Counted from the stretch's first letter, positions 37,443 through 47,529 are shown. The stretch is DNA of 64,000 nt from Pseudomonas chlororaphis subsp. chlororaphis (GCF_003945765.1 NZ_CP027712.1:682001-746000), one strand, 5' to 3'. Notes: generated by a model from the sequence alone, not told the origin. Numbers and translations are program-made.

Positions 37443-37889
37443 TTACGCAATGACAGGTGGCGCGCGGGTCCGGGCGCCGGGGAACACCGTCTGCCGGGCA
37501 TGGCCCAGGCGCGGCGAGGGGGTGAGGAAGTGGCTGGACGGCGAACTGTCGAGCGCCGTGAACGACAAGCTGCCAGGCAGCGCCGGGCAGTTGAACAGCA
37601 GGCTGCAATAACCGCATTTTTCCCAGAGCGCATGGTGTTCGCCCTGGACCTTGCCGTGCTCCGCGCCGTGAGGGTTTTCACCGTGGCAGCCGGGCTCGCC
37701 CATGTTCATGTCCATCGACATGGACATGGACAGGTTCATCGGCACAGCCTGATCCATCGGCATCGACTGGGAAATCAGCGGACCGATAAAGATCATCAGC
37801 ATGGCGAACAGGCTGATCCAGCTGCCACGCCGTACTTTCAGGGGCGTGCGCACGGATCGCCGGGTGCCAGGCGAGCGCAAGGCGTTCAC
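37443..37889 (-). CDS. DUF2946 protein, Met/His-rich
   Basis: 148 residues. One hydrophobic segment (about 25-42) and a Met/His/Cys-rich stretch (about 43-90: SMSMSMDMNMGEPGCHGEN and HALWEKCGYCSLLFNCP) typical of DUF2946 proteins next to copper genes. A role in periplasmic copper handling is inferred from composition and context. Located between the PCu(A)C gene (18-bp gap) and oprC. Confidence 0.8.
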   Translation of the reverse strand: MNALRSPGTRRSVRTPLKVRRGSWISLFAMLMIFIGPLISQSMPMDQAVPMNLSMSMSMDMNMGEPGCHGENPHGAEHGKVQGEHHALWEKCGYCSLLFNCPALPGSLSFTALDSSPSSHFLTPSPRLGHARQTVFPGARTRAPPVIA

Positions 37890-37907
37890 GGTAATGACGG
37901 CCGGGGC

Positions 37908-38402
37908 TTATTGGGCGTGCATGTGTTCCTGGCTGCCCGCGGGCGCCTGCTTCTGCACCGCCACCTCGACCGTGACGTCGCCGGATTTCTCGAAGTGCAG
38001 GGTCAGGGGGAAGCGCTTGCCGTCGCTGAGCAGGCTGCGATCTTTGAGCTCCAGCAGCATCACGTGATAGGCCATGGGCGCGAAGGTGACGGTCGCACCT
38101 GGGGCGATCGCCACGTTGGGCACCTGCTGCATTTTCATCAGGTCGCCCTGCTGCACGTGTTCATGCAGCTCGGCCTTGCCCGAGATCGGCGAGTCGACGC
38201 CGAGCAGGCGGTCGGCATTCTTGCCGGTGTTGTGAATAACGAAATAGGCCGCCACCGTCGGTGCGTTGGGCGGCAGCTCCTGTGACCAAGGGTGGGCAAT
38301 CTGCAACTCGCCAGCCTGGTATTCATGGGCGGCGGCAAAACCAGCGGGCAACAGCAGGGCGGCCAGCAGCAGGGCTTGCAAGGCCTGTACGGATTTCAAC
38401 AT
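37908..38402 (-). CDS. PCu(A)C copper chaperone
   Basis: 164 residues. Signal peptide of about 25 residues, then the cupredoxin-like PCu(A)C domain. The Cu(I) motif H-x10-M-x21-H-x-M is exact: His80, Met91, His113, Met115. The tail adds EHMHA. Periplasmic copper carrier, in many bacteria for cytochrome oxidase assembly; here probably paired with OprC-mediated copper import. Confidence 0.94.
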   Translation of the reverse strand: MLKSVQALQALLLAALLLPAGFAAAHEYQAGELQIAHPWSQELPPNAPTVAAYFVIHNTGKNADRLLGVDSPISGKAELHEHVQQGDLMKMQQVPNVAIAPGATVTFAPMAYHVMLLELKDRSLLSDGKRFPLTLHFEKSGDVTVEVAVQKQAPAGSQEHMHAQ

Positions 38403-38450
38403 GGCAGTTCTCCAGAACGATTCGACACGCAGATCAATTGCGAGGTGGAA

Positions 38451-38849
38451 TCAGACCAGAGGTGAAGCGCGGGGATTGAGGCTCGGCCATTGCTGGCGTG
38501 GCGTGGGCATGACCAGCGCGGGTGGCGCGACGCTGCGGTTGGACTCGAAACGGGCGAAATACAACTGCGGCGCATGGCCTGGCAGGGCGACCAGGGGCGC
38601 CGAGCCGGAACAGCACCAGCAGTGCTGCATGGTGGAGTGATCGTCGTTCTGCGGGGCTTGCTGTTCCAGCTTGCCCAGGGAGATCGCCACCAGTTTGGTG
38701 CCGCTGGAGGAACAGAAGCTGCCCCACAACAGTTGCTCGGCAGGTGCTCGATCGGTCTGCTGCATGGCTCCCGAAAGCGGCATGGCAAGCATGTTGAACA
38801 GCACTGCGAAGCAGGCGATCCAGGCAAATGCGAGCCGTTGTCGGGACAT
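38451..38849 (-). CDS. DUF2946 protein, first gene of the copper cluster
   Basis: 132 residues. Signal-anchor-like N-terminus (about 8-28) and a CWCC motif with preceding His (MQHCWCCSGSAP, about 74-85), characteristic of DUF2946. First of five minus-strand genes (DUF2946, PCu(A)C, DUF2946, oprC, PepSY) likely transcribed together. Exact function unknown. Confidence 0.8.
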   Translation of the reverse strand: MSRQRLAFAWIACFAVLFNMLAMPLSGAMQQTDRAPAEQLLWGSFCSSSGTKLVAISLGKLEQQAPQNDDHSTMQHCWCCSGSAPLVALPGHAPQLYFARFESNRSVAPPALVMPTPRQQWPSLNPRASPLV

Positions 38850-38962
38850 GGTGACGATCCGTCAGGTTGAGCGAACAGGGGGGTATTTAGCCTGATCGCT
38901 GTGGATAAGTAAAAAGGCGCCGTGCGGTGTGGTGTCGCAGAGCCACCTGGATTGGCCGTTCC

Positions 38963-39286
38963 TCAGTGAGCCGGTACCGCGCGGACCTCGATGGCCACGC
39001 CGAGCTTGGCGCGGATGGCGGCGAAGATCGCAGCCAGGTTGTCCATGCTCGGGTTGCCGCTGGCGGACAGCATGCGATGCAGGCTCTTGCTGGGCTTGGC
39101 GGTCTCGCGGGCCAGGGCTTCGAAGCCGACGGTGGCGTTGACCAGGTCGCGCAGAATGATCCGCGACATCTCCGGTTCGCCGTTGAGAAACAGCGTAGCA
39201 GCCTCGTCCAGCAGCGCCTGGGAAAACGCCGGGTCGCGCTCGGCGCGTTCGGCAATGCTGTGCTTGAAGCTTCGAGTCAGTGCCAT
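38963..39286 (-). CDS. Antitoxin of a RelE/HigB-like toxin-antitoxin pair
   Basis: 107 residues, of the addiction-module antidote family (COG3636-like) with a helix-turn-helix: FEALARETAKPSKSLHRMLSASGNPSMDNL (about 56-85, split here for recognition). It would bind DNA and neutralise the toxin encoded just upstream, 5 bp away, so toxin precedes antitoxin as in higBA. Confidence 0.85.
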   Translation of the reverse strand: MALTRSFKHSIAERAERDPAFSQALLDEAATLFLNGEPEMSRIILRDLVNATVGFEALARETAKPSKSLHRMLSASGNPSMDNLAAIFAAIRAKLGVAIEVRAVPAH

Positions 39287-39291
39287 GGGTG

Positions 39292-39627
39292 TCACCTCGT
39301 TTTCAGTTCGGCCTTCTTGCGGTGATGGAATTCGGCGATCAGTTTTTTTGCCTGCCTGATGTCTGCCTGCTGGCTGGACTTGTCGCCACCGCCAAACAGG
39401 ATCACCAGGTGCCAGCCTTCCTGGATCAGGTAGATCCTGTAGCCCGGGCCCCAATCGATGCGGTATTCGCCAAGCCCGTCGAACCACTTGATGTTGGATG
39501 TGTTGCCCATTTCCAGGCGCAGCAGCGCGGTGGAAACCTTGACGGCTGCCTGGGTATCCAGCGTTTCGAACCAGCGACCGAAGGGGCTGCGCTGGTTCTC
39601 TTGCTGGTATTCCTCGACTGTGATCAT
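39292..39627 (-). CDS. RelE/HigB-like toxin (addiction module killer protein)
   Basis: 111 residues of the COG3657-like RelE superfamily. Features are NQRSPFGRWFETLDTQAAVK, GLGEYRIDWGPGYRIYLI and LVILFGGGDKSSQQADIRQAKKL (with DIxxAxxL tail typical of these toxins). Probably a translation-linked mRNA interferase; activity is inferred. The ATG at 39627 starts MITVEEYQQ. A palindrome overlaps its promoter region. Confidence 0.87.
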   Translation of the reverse strand: MITVEEYQQENQRSPFGRWFETLDTQAAVKVSTALLRLEMGNTSNIKWFDGLGEYRIDWGPGYRIYLIQEGWHLVILFGGGDKSSQQADIRQAKKLIAEFHHRKKAELKTR

Positions 39628-39641
39628 CGTCGGCCTTAAAG

Positions 39642-39657
39642 GTAACAAATAAGTTAC
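39642..39657. promoter_or_regulatory. Operator-like palindrome of the toxin-antitoxin pair
   Basis: GTAAC-aaataa-GTTAC lies 15 bp upstream of the toxin start. It is the likely binding site for autoregulation by the antitoxin or the complex. Confidence 0.6.
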
Positions 39658-39832
39658 TATATGGGTAGGCCTTTGATCGTGCCGCAAAGCCTGTCCGTGG
39701 CCAACGCCGCAAGTGTTTCCTCTGTCTTCAATACGCGAAGGTCCCGTGGCGCGGCGGCCAGGGCTGCGTCCTACCGTTCAGCGGGGGACTTGGTAACTCG
39801 ATATATCGGCCGGGTTTTGTGCGGCCAGGCGG

Positions 39833-40546
39833 TCAGCGCAGGGCCTGGAGCAACTCGCCCAGGTCATGGAATTCCCGATCGACGGCTGGCAACGACGGCC
39901 GTTGCAGGATCAGCACCGGCACCCCACGCTCGCGCGCCACTTCCAGCTTGGGTTCGGTGGCGCTGCTGCCGCTGTTCTTGCTGATCAGCACGTCGATACG
40001 GCGGCGTTCGAACAGCTCGCGTTCGCTGTCGATCAGGAAGGGGCCGCGTGCGCCTATCACTTCGCACCGGTCATTGCCGGGGTACGGGTCGAGGGCGCGC
40101 AGGGTCCAGAACTGCCCGGCGGGGATCTCATGCAGATGCTGCAAGGGTTCGCGGCCCAGGGTGAACAGCGGGCGCTTGAAGGGTTCGAGTGCCTGGACCA
40201 GTTCGGCCCAGTCGCGGACTTCGCGCCAGTCGTCACCGGCCTGTGCTTGCCAGGCCGGTCGGCGCAGGGCCCAGCAGGGGATGCCACACAGTTGCGCGGC
40301 CGTGGCGGCGTTCTGGCTGATTTGGGCGGCATAGGGGTGAGTGGCGTCCAGCAGCAGCTCGATGCCTTGCTCGCGGATGAACCGGGCCAGGCCCTCGGCG
40401 CCGCCGTAGCCGCCGACCCGCACCTGGCAGTCCAGGTCTGCGGGCACGCGCCCGATGCCCGCCAGGCTATAGATGTGCTCCGGCCCCAGGGTCCGGGCGA
40501 TGGCCAGGGCCTCGGTCACGCCGCCCAGCAGCAGTATGGGTTTCAT
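39833..40546 (-). CDS. cobK: Precorrin-6A reductase CobK
   Basis: 237 residues. NADPH-dependent reduction of precorrin-6A in aerobic cobalamin synthesis. It starts [18 protein letters not shown] (Rossmann-like), with [17 protein letters not shown] and [17 protein letters not shown], conserved in CobK/CbiJ. The start overlaps the cbiD stop by 4 bp. Last gene of cobL-cbiD-cobK. Confidence 0.94.
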   Translation of the reverse strand: MKPILLLGGVTEALAIARTLGPEHIYSLAGIGRVPADLDCQVRVGGYGGAEGLARFIREQGIELLLDATHPYAAQISQNAATAAQLCGIPCWALRRPAWQAQAGDDWREVRDWAELVQALEPFKRPLFTLGREPLQHLHEIPAGQFWTLRALDPYPGNDRCEVIGARGPFLIDSERELFERRRIDVLISKNSGSSATEPKLEVARERGVPVLILQRPSLPAVDREFHDLGELLQALR

Positions 40547-41640
40547 CGAAAAGCTCCGGCATGGCCGACAATGCCGCCCTGGCGATCGATGGCGAAGACT
40601 TCGACCTGGACCTGTGGCGGCACCACGCTGCGGGCGAAGTCCAGGGCGTGCTGGCACACCGCGTCGCCCAGGGCGATGCCGGCGGCGCTGGCCATGGCCA
40701 GCGCTTGCTGGCTGGTGTTGGCGCCACGGATGGCGCTTTGCAGCGCCGGGTCGGCGCCGACCGCCGCGGCCCACTCGGCCAGTTGCGGCAGGTCGATGCT
40801 GGAGTGGCGGCTGTGCAGGTCCATGTGCCCGGCCGCAAGCTTGCTGATCTTGCCGAAGCCGCCACACACGCTGAGTTTGTCCACCGGTACTTTGCGCAGG
40901 TGCTTGAGCACGGCGCCGACAAAGTCGCCCATTTCGATCAGGGCGATTTCCGGCAGGTCGTAGACGCGGCGCATGGTGTCTTCGCTGGCATTGCCGGTAC
41001 AGGCGGCGATGTGCAGGTAGCCGTTGGTCTTGGCGACATCGATGCCCTGGTGGATCGAGGCGATATAGGCCGCGCAGGAAAACGGCCGCACGATGCCGCT
41101 GGTGCCGAGGATCGACAGGCCGCCGAGAATGCCCAGGCGCGGGTTCATGGTTTTCAGCGCCAGGGCTTCGCCATCCTCGACGTTGACCGTGACCTCGAAG
41201 CCGCCCTGGTAACCCTGTTCCCGGGCCAGGGTTGCCAGGTGCTCGCTGATCATCCGGCGCGGCACCGGATTGATCGCCGGTTCGCCCACACCCAGCACCA
41301 GCCCCGGCCGGGTCACGGTGCCCACGCCTTGGCCGGCGATGAAACGAATGCCGCTGTCCGGGCTCAGGCGCACCTGGGAATAGAGCAGGGCGCCGTGGGT
41401 CACGTCGGGGTCGTCGCCGGCATCCTTGATCGTGCCGGCCTCGGCGCCGGTGTCGGTGAGGCGGCAGAACTCCAGGCGCATCTGCACCTGCTTGCCCTTG
41501 GGCAGGACGATCTCCACGGCGTCGCTGCTGGCACCGCCGAGCAACAGGCGCGCCGCCGCCAGGCTGGTGGCGGTGGCGCAGCTGCCGGTGGTCAGGCCGC
41601 TGCGCAGCGGGGCCGGTTGTTCCGCCGTTTCTTCACGCAT
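40543..41640 (-). CDS. cbiD: Cobalt-precorrin-5B/precorrin C1-methyltransferase CbiD
   Basis: 365 residues. It starts with [19 protein letters not shown], the glycine-rich CbiD signature, and has [30 protein letters not shown] and [19 protein letters not shown]. CbiD belongs to the anaerobic pathway, yet the cluster also has the aerobic CobG; no cobF is seen here, so CbiD probably performs the C-1 methylation. Separated from cobL by a class 1 REPIN. Confidence 0.95.
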   Translation of the reverse strand: MREETAEQPAPLRSGLTTGSCATATSLAAARLLLGGASSDAVEIVLPKGKQVQMRLEFCRLTDTGAEAGTIKDAGDDPDVTHGALLYSQVRLSPDSGIRFIAGQGVGTVTRPGLVLGVGEPAINPVPRRMISEHLATLAREQGYQGGFEVTVNVEDGEALALKTMNPRLGILGGLSILGTSGIVRPFSCAAYIASIHQGIDVAKTNGYLHIAACTGNASEDTMRRVYDLPEIALIEMGDFVGAVLKHLRKVPVDKLSVCGGFGKISKLAAGHMDLHSRHSSIDLPQLAEWAAAVGADPALQSAIRGANTSQQALAMASAAGIALGDAVCQHALDFARSVVPPQVQVEVFAIDRQGGIVGHAGAFR

Positions 41641-41653
41641 GCCGCGCGGCCTT

Positions 41654-41733
41654 GTGCAGGCGCGAGCTTGCTCGCGATAGCGTTCGCCAGACGGACCGCG
41701 TGGTCTGGATCGCGAGCAAGCTCGCTCCTACAG
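41654..41733. repeat. REPIN (class 1), between cobL and cbiD
   Basis: TGCAGGCGCGAGCTTGCTCG and the inverted CGAGCAAGCTCGCTCCTACA frame about 30 bp. It lies within the cobL-cbiD-cobK operon. Confidence 0.88.
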
Positions 41734-41748
41734 GGGAGGGTAGGGTGC

Positions 41749-42954
41749 TCATAGCGGTTTGACGAGGTCGAGCAAGGTAATGGGCAGGGCCTGGCGCCAG
41801 GTGTCGAAGTCCCCCAGCGGCAGGGCCTGGGCGACATGGATGCGGGTCAGCTCGCCGCCATGCCGTTCGCGCCAGGCCATCAGGGTCGTTTCGCTTTGCA
41901 GGGTCACGGCGTTGGCCACCAGCCGGCCACCGGGCTTGAGCCGGGCCCAGCAGGCATCGAGCACACCGGGGCGGGTCACGCCGCCGCCGATGAAGATCGC
42001 GTCCGGGGCTTCCAGGCCATCCAGCGCCTGGGGCGCGCTGCCGCGAACCAGTTGCAGGCCGGGCACGCCGAGGGCGTCGCGGTTGTGTTCGATCAGTTGC
42101 TGGCGGCCTGGGTCGGCTTCGATGGCCAGGGCCCGGCAGCTGGGGTGCGCGCGCATCCACTCGATGCCGATCGAGCCGCTGCCGGCGCCGACATCCCACA
42201 ACAGTTCGCCGGGCACCGGGGCCAGACGGGCTAGGGTAATGGCGCGGACGTCGCGCTTGGTCAGCTGGCCGTCATGTTGGAAGGCCGAGTCGGGCAAGCC
42301 GGCCAGGCGCGACAGGCGCGGCGTATCGGGCTCGGCCAGGCATTCGATGGCCACCAGGTTGAGGTCGGCGATGGCCGGGTCGCTCCAGTCGTTGGCGGTA
42401 CTGTCGGTCCGTCGTTCGGCCTCGCCGCCCAGGTGCTCGAGCACGCTGAGACGGCTCGGGCCGAAGCCGCGTTCGCGCAGCAGCGCGGCGATGGCCGAGG
42501 GGCTGAGGCCGTCATTGCTCAGGACCAGCAGGCGCACGCCGCTGAACAGCTGGGCGCTGAGGGCGGCCACGGGGCGGGCGACCACCGAGAGCGTCACCAC
42601 CTCTTGCAGCGGCCAGCCCAGGCGCGCGGCCGCCAGTGAATAAGAGGAAGGCGAGGGCAGGACGTGCATTTCTTCATGAGCCACCTGCCGCGCCAGGCTG
42701 GCGCCGACGCCGAACAACATCGGGTCGCCGCTGGCCAGCACGCACACCGGCTCGCCGCGCTTGGCCAGCACCGGCTCCAGTGAGAATGGGCTCGGCCACA
42801 GTTGCCGTTCGCCGCGGATGCACACCGGCAACAGGTCCAGTTGCCGCTGGCCGCCGACGATCCGCGAAGCGCCCATCAGGGCCCGCCGGGCGTTCTTGCC
42901 CAGGCCCTTGAAGCCGTCTTCACCGATTCCCACTACTGTCAGCCAGGGCGACAT
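41749..42954 (-). CDS. cobL: Precorrin-6Y C5,15-methyltransferase CobL (CbiE-CbiT fusion)
   Basis: 401 residues. The N-terminal CbiE-like methylase (about 1-210) has [11 protein letters not shown] and [16 protein letters not shown]; the C-terminal CbiT-like decarboxylase/methylase (about 220-400) has [19 protein letters not shown] for SAM binding. Methylates C-5 and C-15 and removes a carboxyl group. First gene of the minus-strand cob arm, divergent from cobG across 138 bp. Confidence 0.95.
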   Translation of the reverse strand: MSPWLTVVGIGEDGFKGLGKNARRALMGASRIVGGQRQLDLLPVCIRGERQLWPSPFSLEPVLAKRGEPVCVLASGDPMLFGVGASLARQVAHEEMHVLPSPSSYSLAAARLGWPLQEVVTLSVVARPVAALSAQLFSGVRLLVLSNDGLSPSAIAALLRERGFGPSRLSVLEHLGGEAERRTDSTANDWSDPAIADLNLVAIECLAEPDTPRLSRLAGLPDSAFQHDGQLTKRDVRAITLARLAPVPGELLWDVGAGSGSIGIEWMRAHPSCRALAIEADPGRQQLIEHNRDALGVPGLQLVRGSAPQALDGLEAPDAIFIGGGVTRPGVLDACWARLKPGGRLVANAVTLQSETTLMAWRERHGGELTRIHVAQALPLGDFDTWRQALPITLLDLVKPL

Positions 42955-43092
42955 CGCTATTCCTCGAGGGTAAAACCTGTTCTTCCGACAGGCAGGCTTT
43001 TCATGCCTTCGGACAAAGCAGGCATAATACCGCGCCTTCGCCCGCGAAGCGCCTTTCCCACACAGCCGGTCACCCCCTTGAACGAACGCCCG
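42955..43092. other. 138-bp divergent region between cobL and cobG
   Basis: Contains GGCATAATACCGCGCC, a possible -10 (ATAATA) for the plus-strand arm at about 43021-43030. No conserved cobalamin-riboswitch B12 box was recognised and the region is too short for a full riboswitch on both sides. Confidence 0.35.
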
Positions 43093-44406
43093 ATGTCCAC
43101 CGCCTTACGCCCCTCGGCCTGTCCGGGGTTGCTGCGTATCGTCCCGGCACTGGACGGCGGTATCTGCCGGATCAAGCTGGCCGGCGGGGCGATCAGCACC
43201 GCCCAGGCCCGCGCGGTGGCCGCTGCGGCCGAGCGTTATGCCGGCGGGGTGATCGAGGCGACTAACCGCGCCAACCTGCAGATTCGCGGGATCGGCGCCG
43301 AGCATCAGGCGCTGATTGCCGACCTGCTGGCCGCCGGCCTGGGGCCGACCACCGCGGCCGGCGATGACGTGCGCAACCTGATGCTCAGCCCCACGGCCGG
43401 GATCGACCGCACGATGATCCTCGACACCCGTCCCCTGGCCGGGCAGATTCTCGCCACTGTGCAAAGCCATCCGCGCTTTCATGAGTTGTCGCCCAAGTTC
43501 GCCGTGCAACTCGACGGCGGCGAGGCCCTGGCCATGCTGGAACATCCCCATGACCTGTGGCTTTCGGCGTTCGAAGGCGCGGGCGAGCCCTGGCTGGCCT
43601 TCGGTCTGGCCGGCTGCCCTGGGGACCGGCCCCTGGCCAGCGTGGCGCTGGAGGATGGGCTGGCCCTGGTGGTGGCGGTGCTGGAGCTGTTCCTCGACCT
43701 GGCCCGCCCCGAACAGACCCGCATGCGCCAGCTGTTGGCGGAACACTCGGCGGACGCGCTGCTGGCGCAGGTGTCCGCGCGCTTGCCGGGGCCGGTGATC
43801 AGAATTGGCGATTGGCAGCGCGTGGCCCCTTCCGAGCCGCTGCATATCGGCACTTATCCACAGCGGCAACCGGACCAGGTCTATGTCGGTGCCGTCACGC
43901 CCCTGGGGCGGCTGGACCCGTCGATGCTGCGCGGCGCGGCGCAGCTGGCCGAGCAATGGGGCGACGGCAGCCTGAGGTTCACGCCCTGGCAGAGCCTGTT
44001 GCTGCCAAATCTGCGGGCCGAAGATGCGCCTGAAGTCACGCGCTGCCTGCAACAGCTGGGGTTTCTCTGCTCGCCAGAGCAGCCCCTGGCCCACCTGATT
44101 GCCTGCACCGGTTCCAGCGGCTGCGGCAAGGCCCTGGCTGACACCAAGGGCGACGCGCTGAAGCTGGCTGCCTTGCTCCAGCGTCACGGACATCAGCTGG
44201 ACGTGCACCTGTCCGGCTGCTCGCGTTCCTGCGCCGCCGCCCATGTGGCACCGGCTACCTTGCTGGCCGTCGCCCCCGGTCGTTACGACCTCTATTTTCG
44301 CGATGCCGCGCAGCCGGGTTTCGGCACGCTGCACGCACGCAACCTTTCCCTTGAAGCGGCCGGCGCATTGCTCGATGCCCGCCCACGGAGCAACACCCAT
44401 GATTGA
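43093..44406 (+). CDS. cobG: Precorrin-3B synthase CobG
   Basis: 437 residues, related to nitrite/sulfite reductases. Oxygen-dependent conversion of precorrin-3A to 3B. The 4Fe-4S cysteines are visible as [14 protein letters not shown] and [13 protein letters not shown]. It starts [19 protein letters not shown] at ATG 43093; an upstream TTG in frame is possible. First gene of cobG-cobH-cobI-cobJ; its end overlaps cobH by 8 bp. Its presence marks the aerobic route. Confidence 0.94.
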   Translation: MSTALRPSACPGLLRIVPALDGGICRIKLAGGAISTAQARAVAAAAERYAGGVIEATNRANLQIRGIGAEHQALIADLLAAGLGPTTAAGDDVRNLMLSPTAGIDRTMILDTRPLAGQILATVQSHPRFHELSPKFAVQLDGGEALAMLEHPHDLWLSAFEGAGEPWLAFGLAGCPGDRPLASVALEDGLALVVAVLELFLDLARPEQTRMRQLLAEHSADALLAQVSARLPGPVIRIGDWQRVAPSEPLHIGTYPQRQPDQVYVGAVTPLGRLDPSMLRGAAQLAEQWGDGSLRFTPWQSLLLPNLRAEDAPEVTRCLQQLGFLCSPEQPLAHLIACTGSSGCGKALADTKGDALKLAALLQRHGHQLDVHLSGCSRSCAAAHVAPATLLAVAPGRYDLYFRDAAQPGFGTLHARNLSLEAAGALLDARPRSNTHD

Positions 44407-45025
44407 TTACATCCGCGACGGTCAGGAGATCTATCGCAACTCCTTCGCGATCATTCGCGAGGAGGCCAGGCTCGATCGCATCCCCGCGGACCTGGAAAAG
44501 CTCGCGGTGCGGGTGATCCACGCCTGCGGCATGGTCGATGCCATCGACGGCCTGCAGTTCTCCGAAGGCGCGGGTAAGGCCGGGCGCGCTGCCCTGGCCG
44601 CTGGCGCGCCGATTCTCTGCGATGCGCGCATGGTCTCCGAAGGCATTACCCGCGCCCGTCTGCCGGCGAACAATCAGGTGATCTGCACCCTGCGCGACGA
44701 AAGCGTGCCGGAGCTGGCCCGCGAGCTGGGCAACACCCGCTCGGCGGTGGCCCTGGAACTGTGGCGGCCGTACCTGGAAGGCAGCGTGGTGGTGATCGGC
44801 AACGCCCCGACCGCGCTGTTCTACCTGCTGGAAATGCTCGACGCCGGCGCGTCGAAACCGGCGCTGATCCTCGGTTTCCCGGTAGGTTTCGTCGGCGCGG
44901 CCGAGTCCAAGGCGATGCTCGCCGCCGACAGCCGCGGCGTGCCTTTTGTGATCATGCAAGGCCGCCTGGGCGGCAGCGCCATGGCCGCCGCCGCCGTCAA
45001 CGCCCTGGCCACGGAGATCGAATGA
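44399..45025 (+). CDS. cobH: Precorrin-8X methylmutase CobH
   Basis: 208 residues. Moves a methyl group from C-11 to C-12 to form hydrogenobyrinate. It has the conserved [19 protein letters not shown] with the active His, [13 protein letters not shown], and [15 protein letters not shown]. Overlaps cobG by 8 bp and cobI by 4 bp (ATGATG), so translation is coupled. Confidence 0.96.
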   Translation: MIDYIRDGQEIYRNSFAIIREEARLDRIPADLEKLAVRVIHACGMVDAIDGLQFSEGAGKAGRAALAAGAPILCDARMVSEGITRARLPANNQVICTLRDESVPELARELGNTRSAVALELWRPYLEGSVVVIGNAPTALFYLLEMLDAGASKPALILGFPVGFVGAAESKAMLAADSRGVPFVIMQGRLGGSAMAAAAVNALATEIE

Positions 45026-45756
45026 TGCAGCAACCTGGACGTTTGATCGGCCTGGGCGTCGGCCCCGGTGATCCGGAACTGATTACCGTCAAGGCCCTGC
45101 GCCTGCTGCGCGAATCGCCGGTGGTGGCGTACTTCGTCGCCAAGGGTAAAAAGGGCAATGCCTTCGGCATCATCGAAGCACACCTGCAAGGCGCGCAGAC
45201 CCTGGTGCCGCTGGTCTACCCGGTGACCACCGAAGTGCTGCCGGCGCCGCTGTCCTATGAGCAAGTGATCAGCGACTTCTATGACAGCGCCGCCGAAGAC
45301 TTGGCCAAGCATCTGGACGCCGGCCGCGACGTGGCGGTGATCTGCGAAGGCGACCCGTTCTTCTACGGTTCCTACATGTACCTGCACGACCGCCTGGCCG
45401 AGCGTTACCCGGCCGAAGTGGTGCCGGGGGTGTGCTCGATGCTCGGTGGCGCCTCGGTGCTGGGCGCGCCGCTGGTGTATCGCAACCAGAGCCTGTCGGT
45501 GCTCTCCGGCGTGTTGCCCCATGACGAACTCAAGCGCCGCCTGGCCGATGCCGACGCGGCGGTGGTGATGAAGCTGGGGCGCAACTTCCCCAAGGTGCGC
45601 CAGGTGCTCGAAGAGCTGGGCCTGGCCGAGCGCGCGCTGTACGTCGAGCGCGCGACCATGGCCAACCAGAAGATCGTGCCGCTGGATGAAGTGCAGCCGA
45701 TGTCCTCGCCGTATTTCTCGTTGATCATCGTGCCCGGTGAAAGGTGGCAAGGTTGA
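45022..45756 (+). CDS. cobI: Precorrin-2 C20-methyltransferase CobI
   Basis: 244 residues of the tetrapyrrole methylase fold. SAM-binding features are [19 protein letters not shown] and [31 protein letters not shown] is the conserved P-x-V block. Methylates C-20 of precorrin-2. The ATG overlaps the cobH stop, and its own stop shares a base with the cobJ start (TGATG). Confidence 0.95.
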   Translation: MMQQPGRLIGLGVGPGDPELITVKALRLLRESPVVAYFVAKGKKGNAFGIIEAHLQGAQTLVPLVYPVTTEVLPAPLSYEQVISDFYDSAAEDLAKHLDAGRDVAVICEGDPFFYGSYMYLHDRLAERYPAEVVPGVCSMLGGASVLGAPLVYRNQSLSVLSGVLPHDELKRRLADADAAVVMKLGRNFPKVRQVLEELGLAERALYVERATMANQKIVPLDEVQPMSSPYFSLIIVPGERWQG

Positions 45757-47453
45757 TGGCCCGTTCCGCACCGGCCATCGTCATCCTTGGCCAAGGCAGC
45801 CTGGCGACTGCGCGCAAGCTTCAGCAGCTGTACCCGGATGCGCTGATCCACGGCCTGGCCGAACGGGTCGAGGGCGCCGACCGCCCGTACCAGGAGTTCG
45901 GCGCGACCTTGCGTCAGCTGTATCAACAGGACACGCCGATCATCGCCCTGTGCGCTGCAGGCATCGTCATCCGCACCCTGGCGCCGCTGCTGCTGGAGAA
46001 GGGCGCGGAGCCGCCGGTGCTGGCCGTGGCCGAAGACGGCAGCGCCGTGGTGCCGTTGCTCGGTGGCCTGGGCGGAGTGAACGTCATGGCCCGGGAAATC
46101 GCCGCCGGCCTGGGTGTGGCGGCGGCCATCACCACCAGCGGCGAGCTGCGCTTCGGCACCTGCCTGCTCAACCCACCGAGCGGCTATGCCCTGGGTGATC
46201 TGGAGCTGGGCAAGCGTTTCGTCTCCGATCTGCTGGGCGGTGAAAGCGTGCGCATCGAAGGCGCCGCGCCCTGGCTGGCCGAGGCCCGGTTGCCGGAAGA
46301 CCGGCATGCCCGGCTGACCATCCGCGTCGGTTCGGCCGAGCGCGAGCCCGCCGCCAACGAACTGCTGATCTATCCGCGCAGTGTGCTGATCGCCTGCAAC
46401 GGCAATATCGCTGGTGCCGATGCGCTGCGTGAGGCCTTGCACCAGAAGCAGATCGCCGTGCAATCCGTCGCCTGCCTGCTGGCCGCTGACAGCGACATGG
46501 CCAGCCCGGCCTTGCGCGAAGCCGCTGCCGAGCTGGGCGTGCCCCTGCGTTTCGCCCCGGCGACGGGCAGCGTCGCCGAGCTGGCGCAACAGGCTGTGCC
46601 GCAACTGCTGCCGCCGCTCAGCGTGGGTGAAGACATCGCCATTGCCGTGGCCAGCCAGCCGCTGGACCCGCAGCAGATCGGCCGCCCCCGTGGCCGCCTG
46701 GCGGTGATCGGCCTGGGCCCTGGCGCCGCCGAGCTGATGGTGCCGGCGGTGAAAGCCGAACTGGCGCGGGCCAACGATATCCTCGGCTACGAAACCTATG
46801 TGCGCATGGCCGGCCCGTTCCGCGCCGACCAGGTCATGCACTGCACCGACAACCGCGAAGAAATGCAGCGTGCCCGCCACGCCTTCGAGCTCGCGGCCCA
46901 AGGCCGTTCGGTAGTGGTGGTGTCCTCCGGCGACCCGGGGGTGTTCGCCATGGCCGCGGCGGTGCTGGAAGCGCTGCACGAATCCAGCGAGCCGGGCTGG
47001 CATCGGGTCGAGCTGGAAATCCTTCCCGGAGTTTCCGCTTCCCTGGCTACCGCCGCACAGGCTGGCGCGCCCCTGGGCCACGACTTCTGCGTGCTGTCCC
47101 TGTCGGACAACCTCAAGCCCTGGGCAATCATCGAGAAGCGCCTGGACCTGGCGTCCCAGGCCGACCTGGCCTTGGCGTTCTATAACCCGATCTCGCGCTC
47201 GCGCCCTTGGCAACTGGGGCGCGCGTTGGAGATCGTGCGCCAGCACCGCACCGCGGATACGCCGGTGGTGCTGGGGCGGGATATCGGGCGTCCGGGGCAG
47301 ACGTTGCGCGTTATCACCTTGGGCGAGCTGACACCGGAGCAGGTGGATATGCGCACTATGGTGTTGGTGGGGTCATCCACGACCTGTGTGTTTCCCAAGG
47401 CTGGAGGGGGGGAGTGGGTGTATACGCCGAGGTGGTACGGGCAGAAACCTTAG
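45756..47453 (+). CDS. cobJ: CbiG-CobJ fusion, precorrin-3B C17-methyltransferase
   Basis: 565 residues. The N-terminal half (about 1-295) is a CbiG/CobE-type domain (IVILGQGSLATARKLQQL; LCAAGIVIRTLAPLL; GGLGGVNVMAREIAAGLG). The C-terminal half (about 305-560) is the CobJ methylase with LAVIGLGPGAAELMVPAVK, VVVSSGDPGVFAMAAAVLE and EILPGVSASLATAAQ. CobJ methylates C-17 and completes ring contraction. The CbiG part suggests deacylation of the contracted ring. ATG 45756 is used; an upstream GTG (45744) is possible. Last gene of the arm. Confidence 0.95.
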   Translation: MARSAPAIVILGQGSLATARKLQQLYPDALIHGLAERVEGADRPYQEFGATLRQLYQQDTPIIALCAAGIVIRTLAPLLLEKGAEPPVLAVAEDGSAVVPLLGGLGGVNVMAREIAAGLGVAAAITTSGELRFGTCLLNPPSGYALGDLELGKRFVSDLLGGESVRIEGAAPWLAEARLPEDRHARLTIRVGSAEREPAANELLIYPRSVLIACNGNIAGADALREALHQKQIAVQSVACLLAADSDMASPALREAAAELGVPLRFAPATGSVAELAQQAVPQLLPPLSVGEDIAIAVASQPLDPQQIGRPRGRLAVIGLGPGAAELMVPAVKAELARANDILGYETYVRMAGPFRADQVMHCTDNREEMQRARHAFELAAQGRSVVVVSSGDPGVFAMAAAVLEALHESSEPGWHRVELEILPGVSASLATAAQAGAPLGHDFCVLSLSDNLKPWAIIEKRLDLASQADLALAFYNPISRSRPWQLGRALEIVRQHRTADTPVVLGRDIGRPGQTLRVITLGELTPEQVDMRTMVLVGSSTTCVFPKAGGGEWVYTPRWYGQKP

Positions 47454-47467
47454 GCAACTTCGAACCG

Positions 47468-47496
47468 CTGTAGGGGCGAGGCTTGCCTGCGATTTC
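47468..47496. repeat. Single REP-like sequence (class 1)
   Basis: CTGTAGGGGCGAGGCTTGCC resembles the class 1 core and follows cobJ by 14 bp. No inverted partner is nearby. Confidence 0.6.
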
Positions 47497-47529
47497 GATG
47501 GTGGCCTCGCTGGGGGTGTTGGGCGGTGT

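Noticed and set aside
42955..43092. Cobalamin riboswitch between cobL and cobG
   Set aside because: No B12-box-like conserved core was found and the gap is only 138 bp; the TonB receptor leader at 33529-33686 likewise lacks it.
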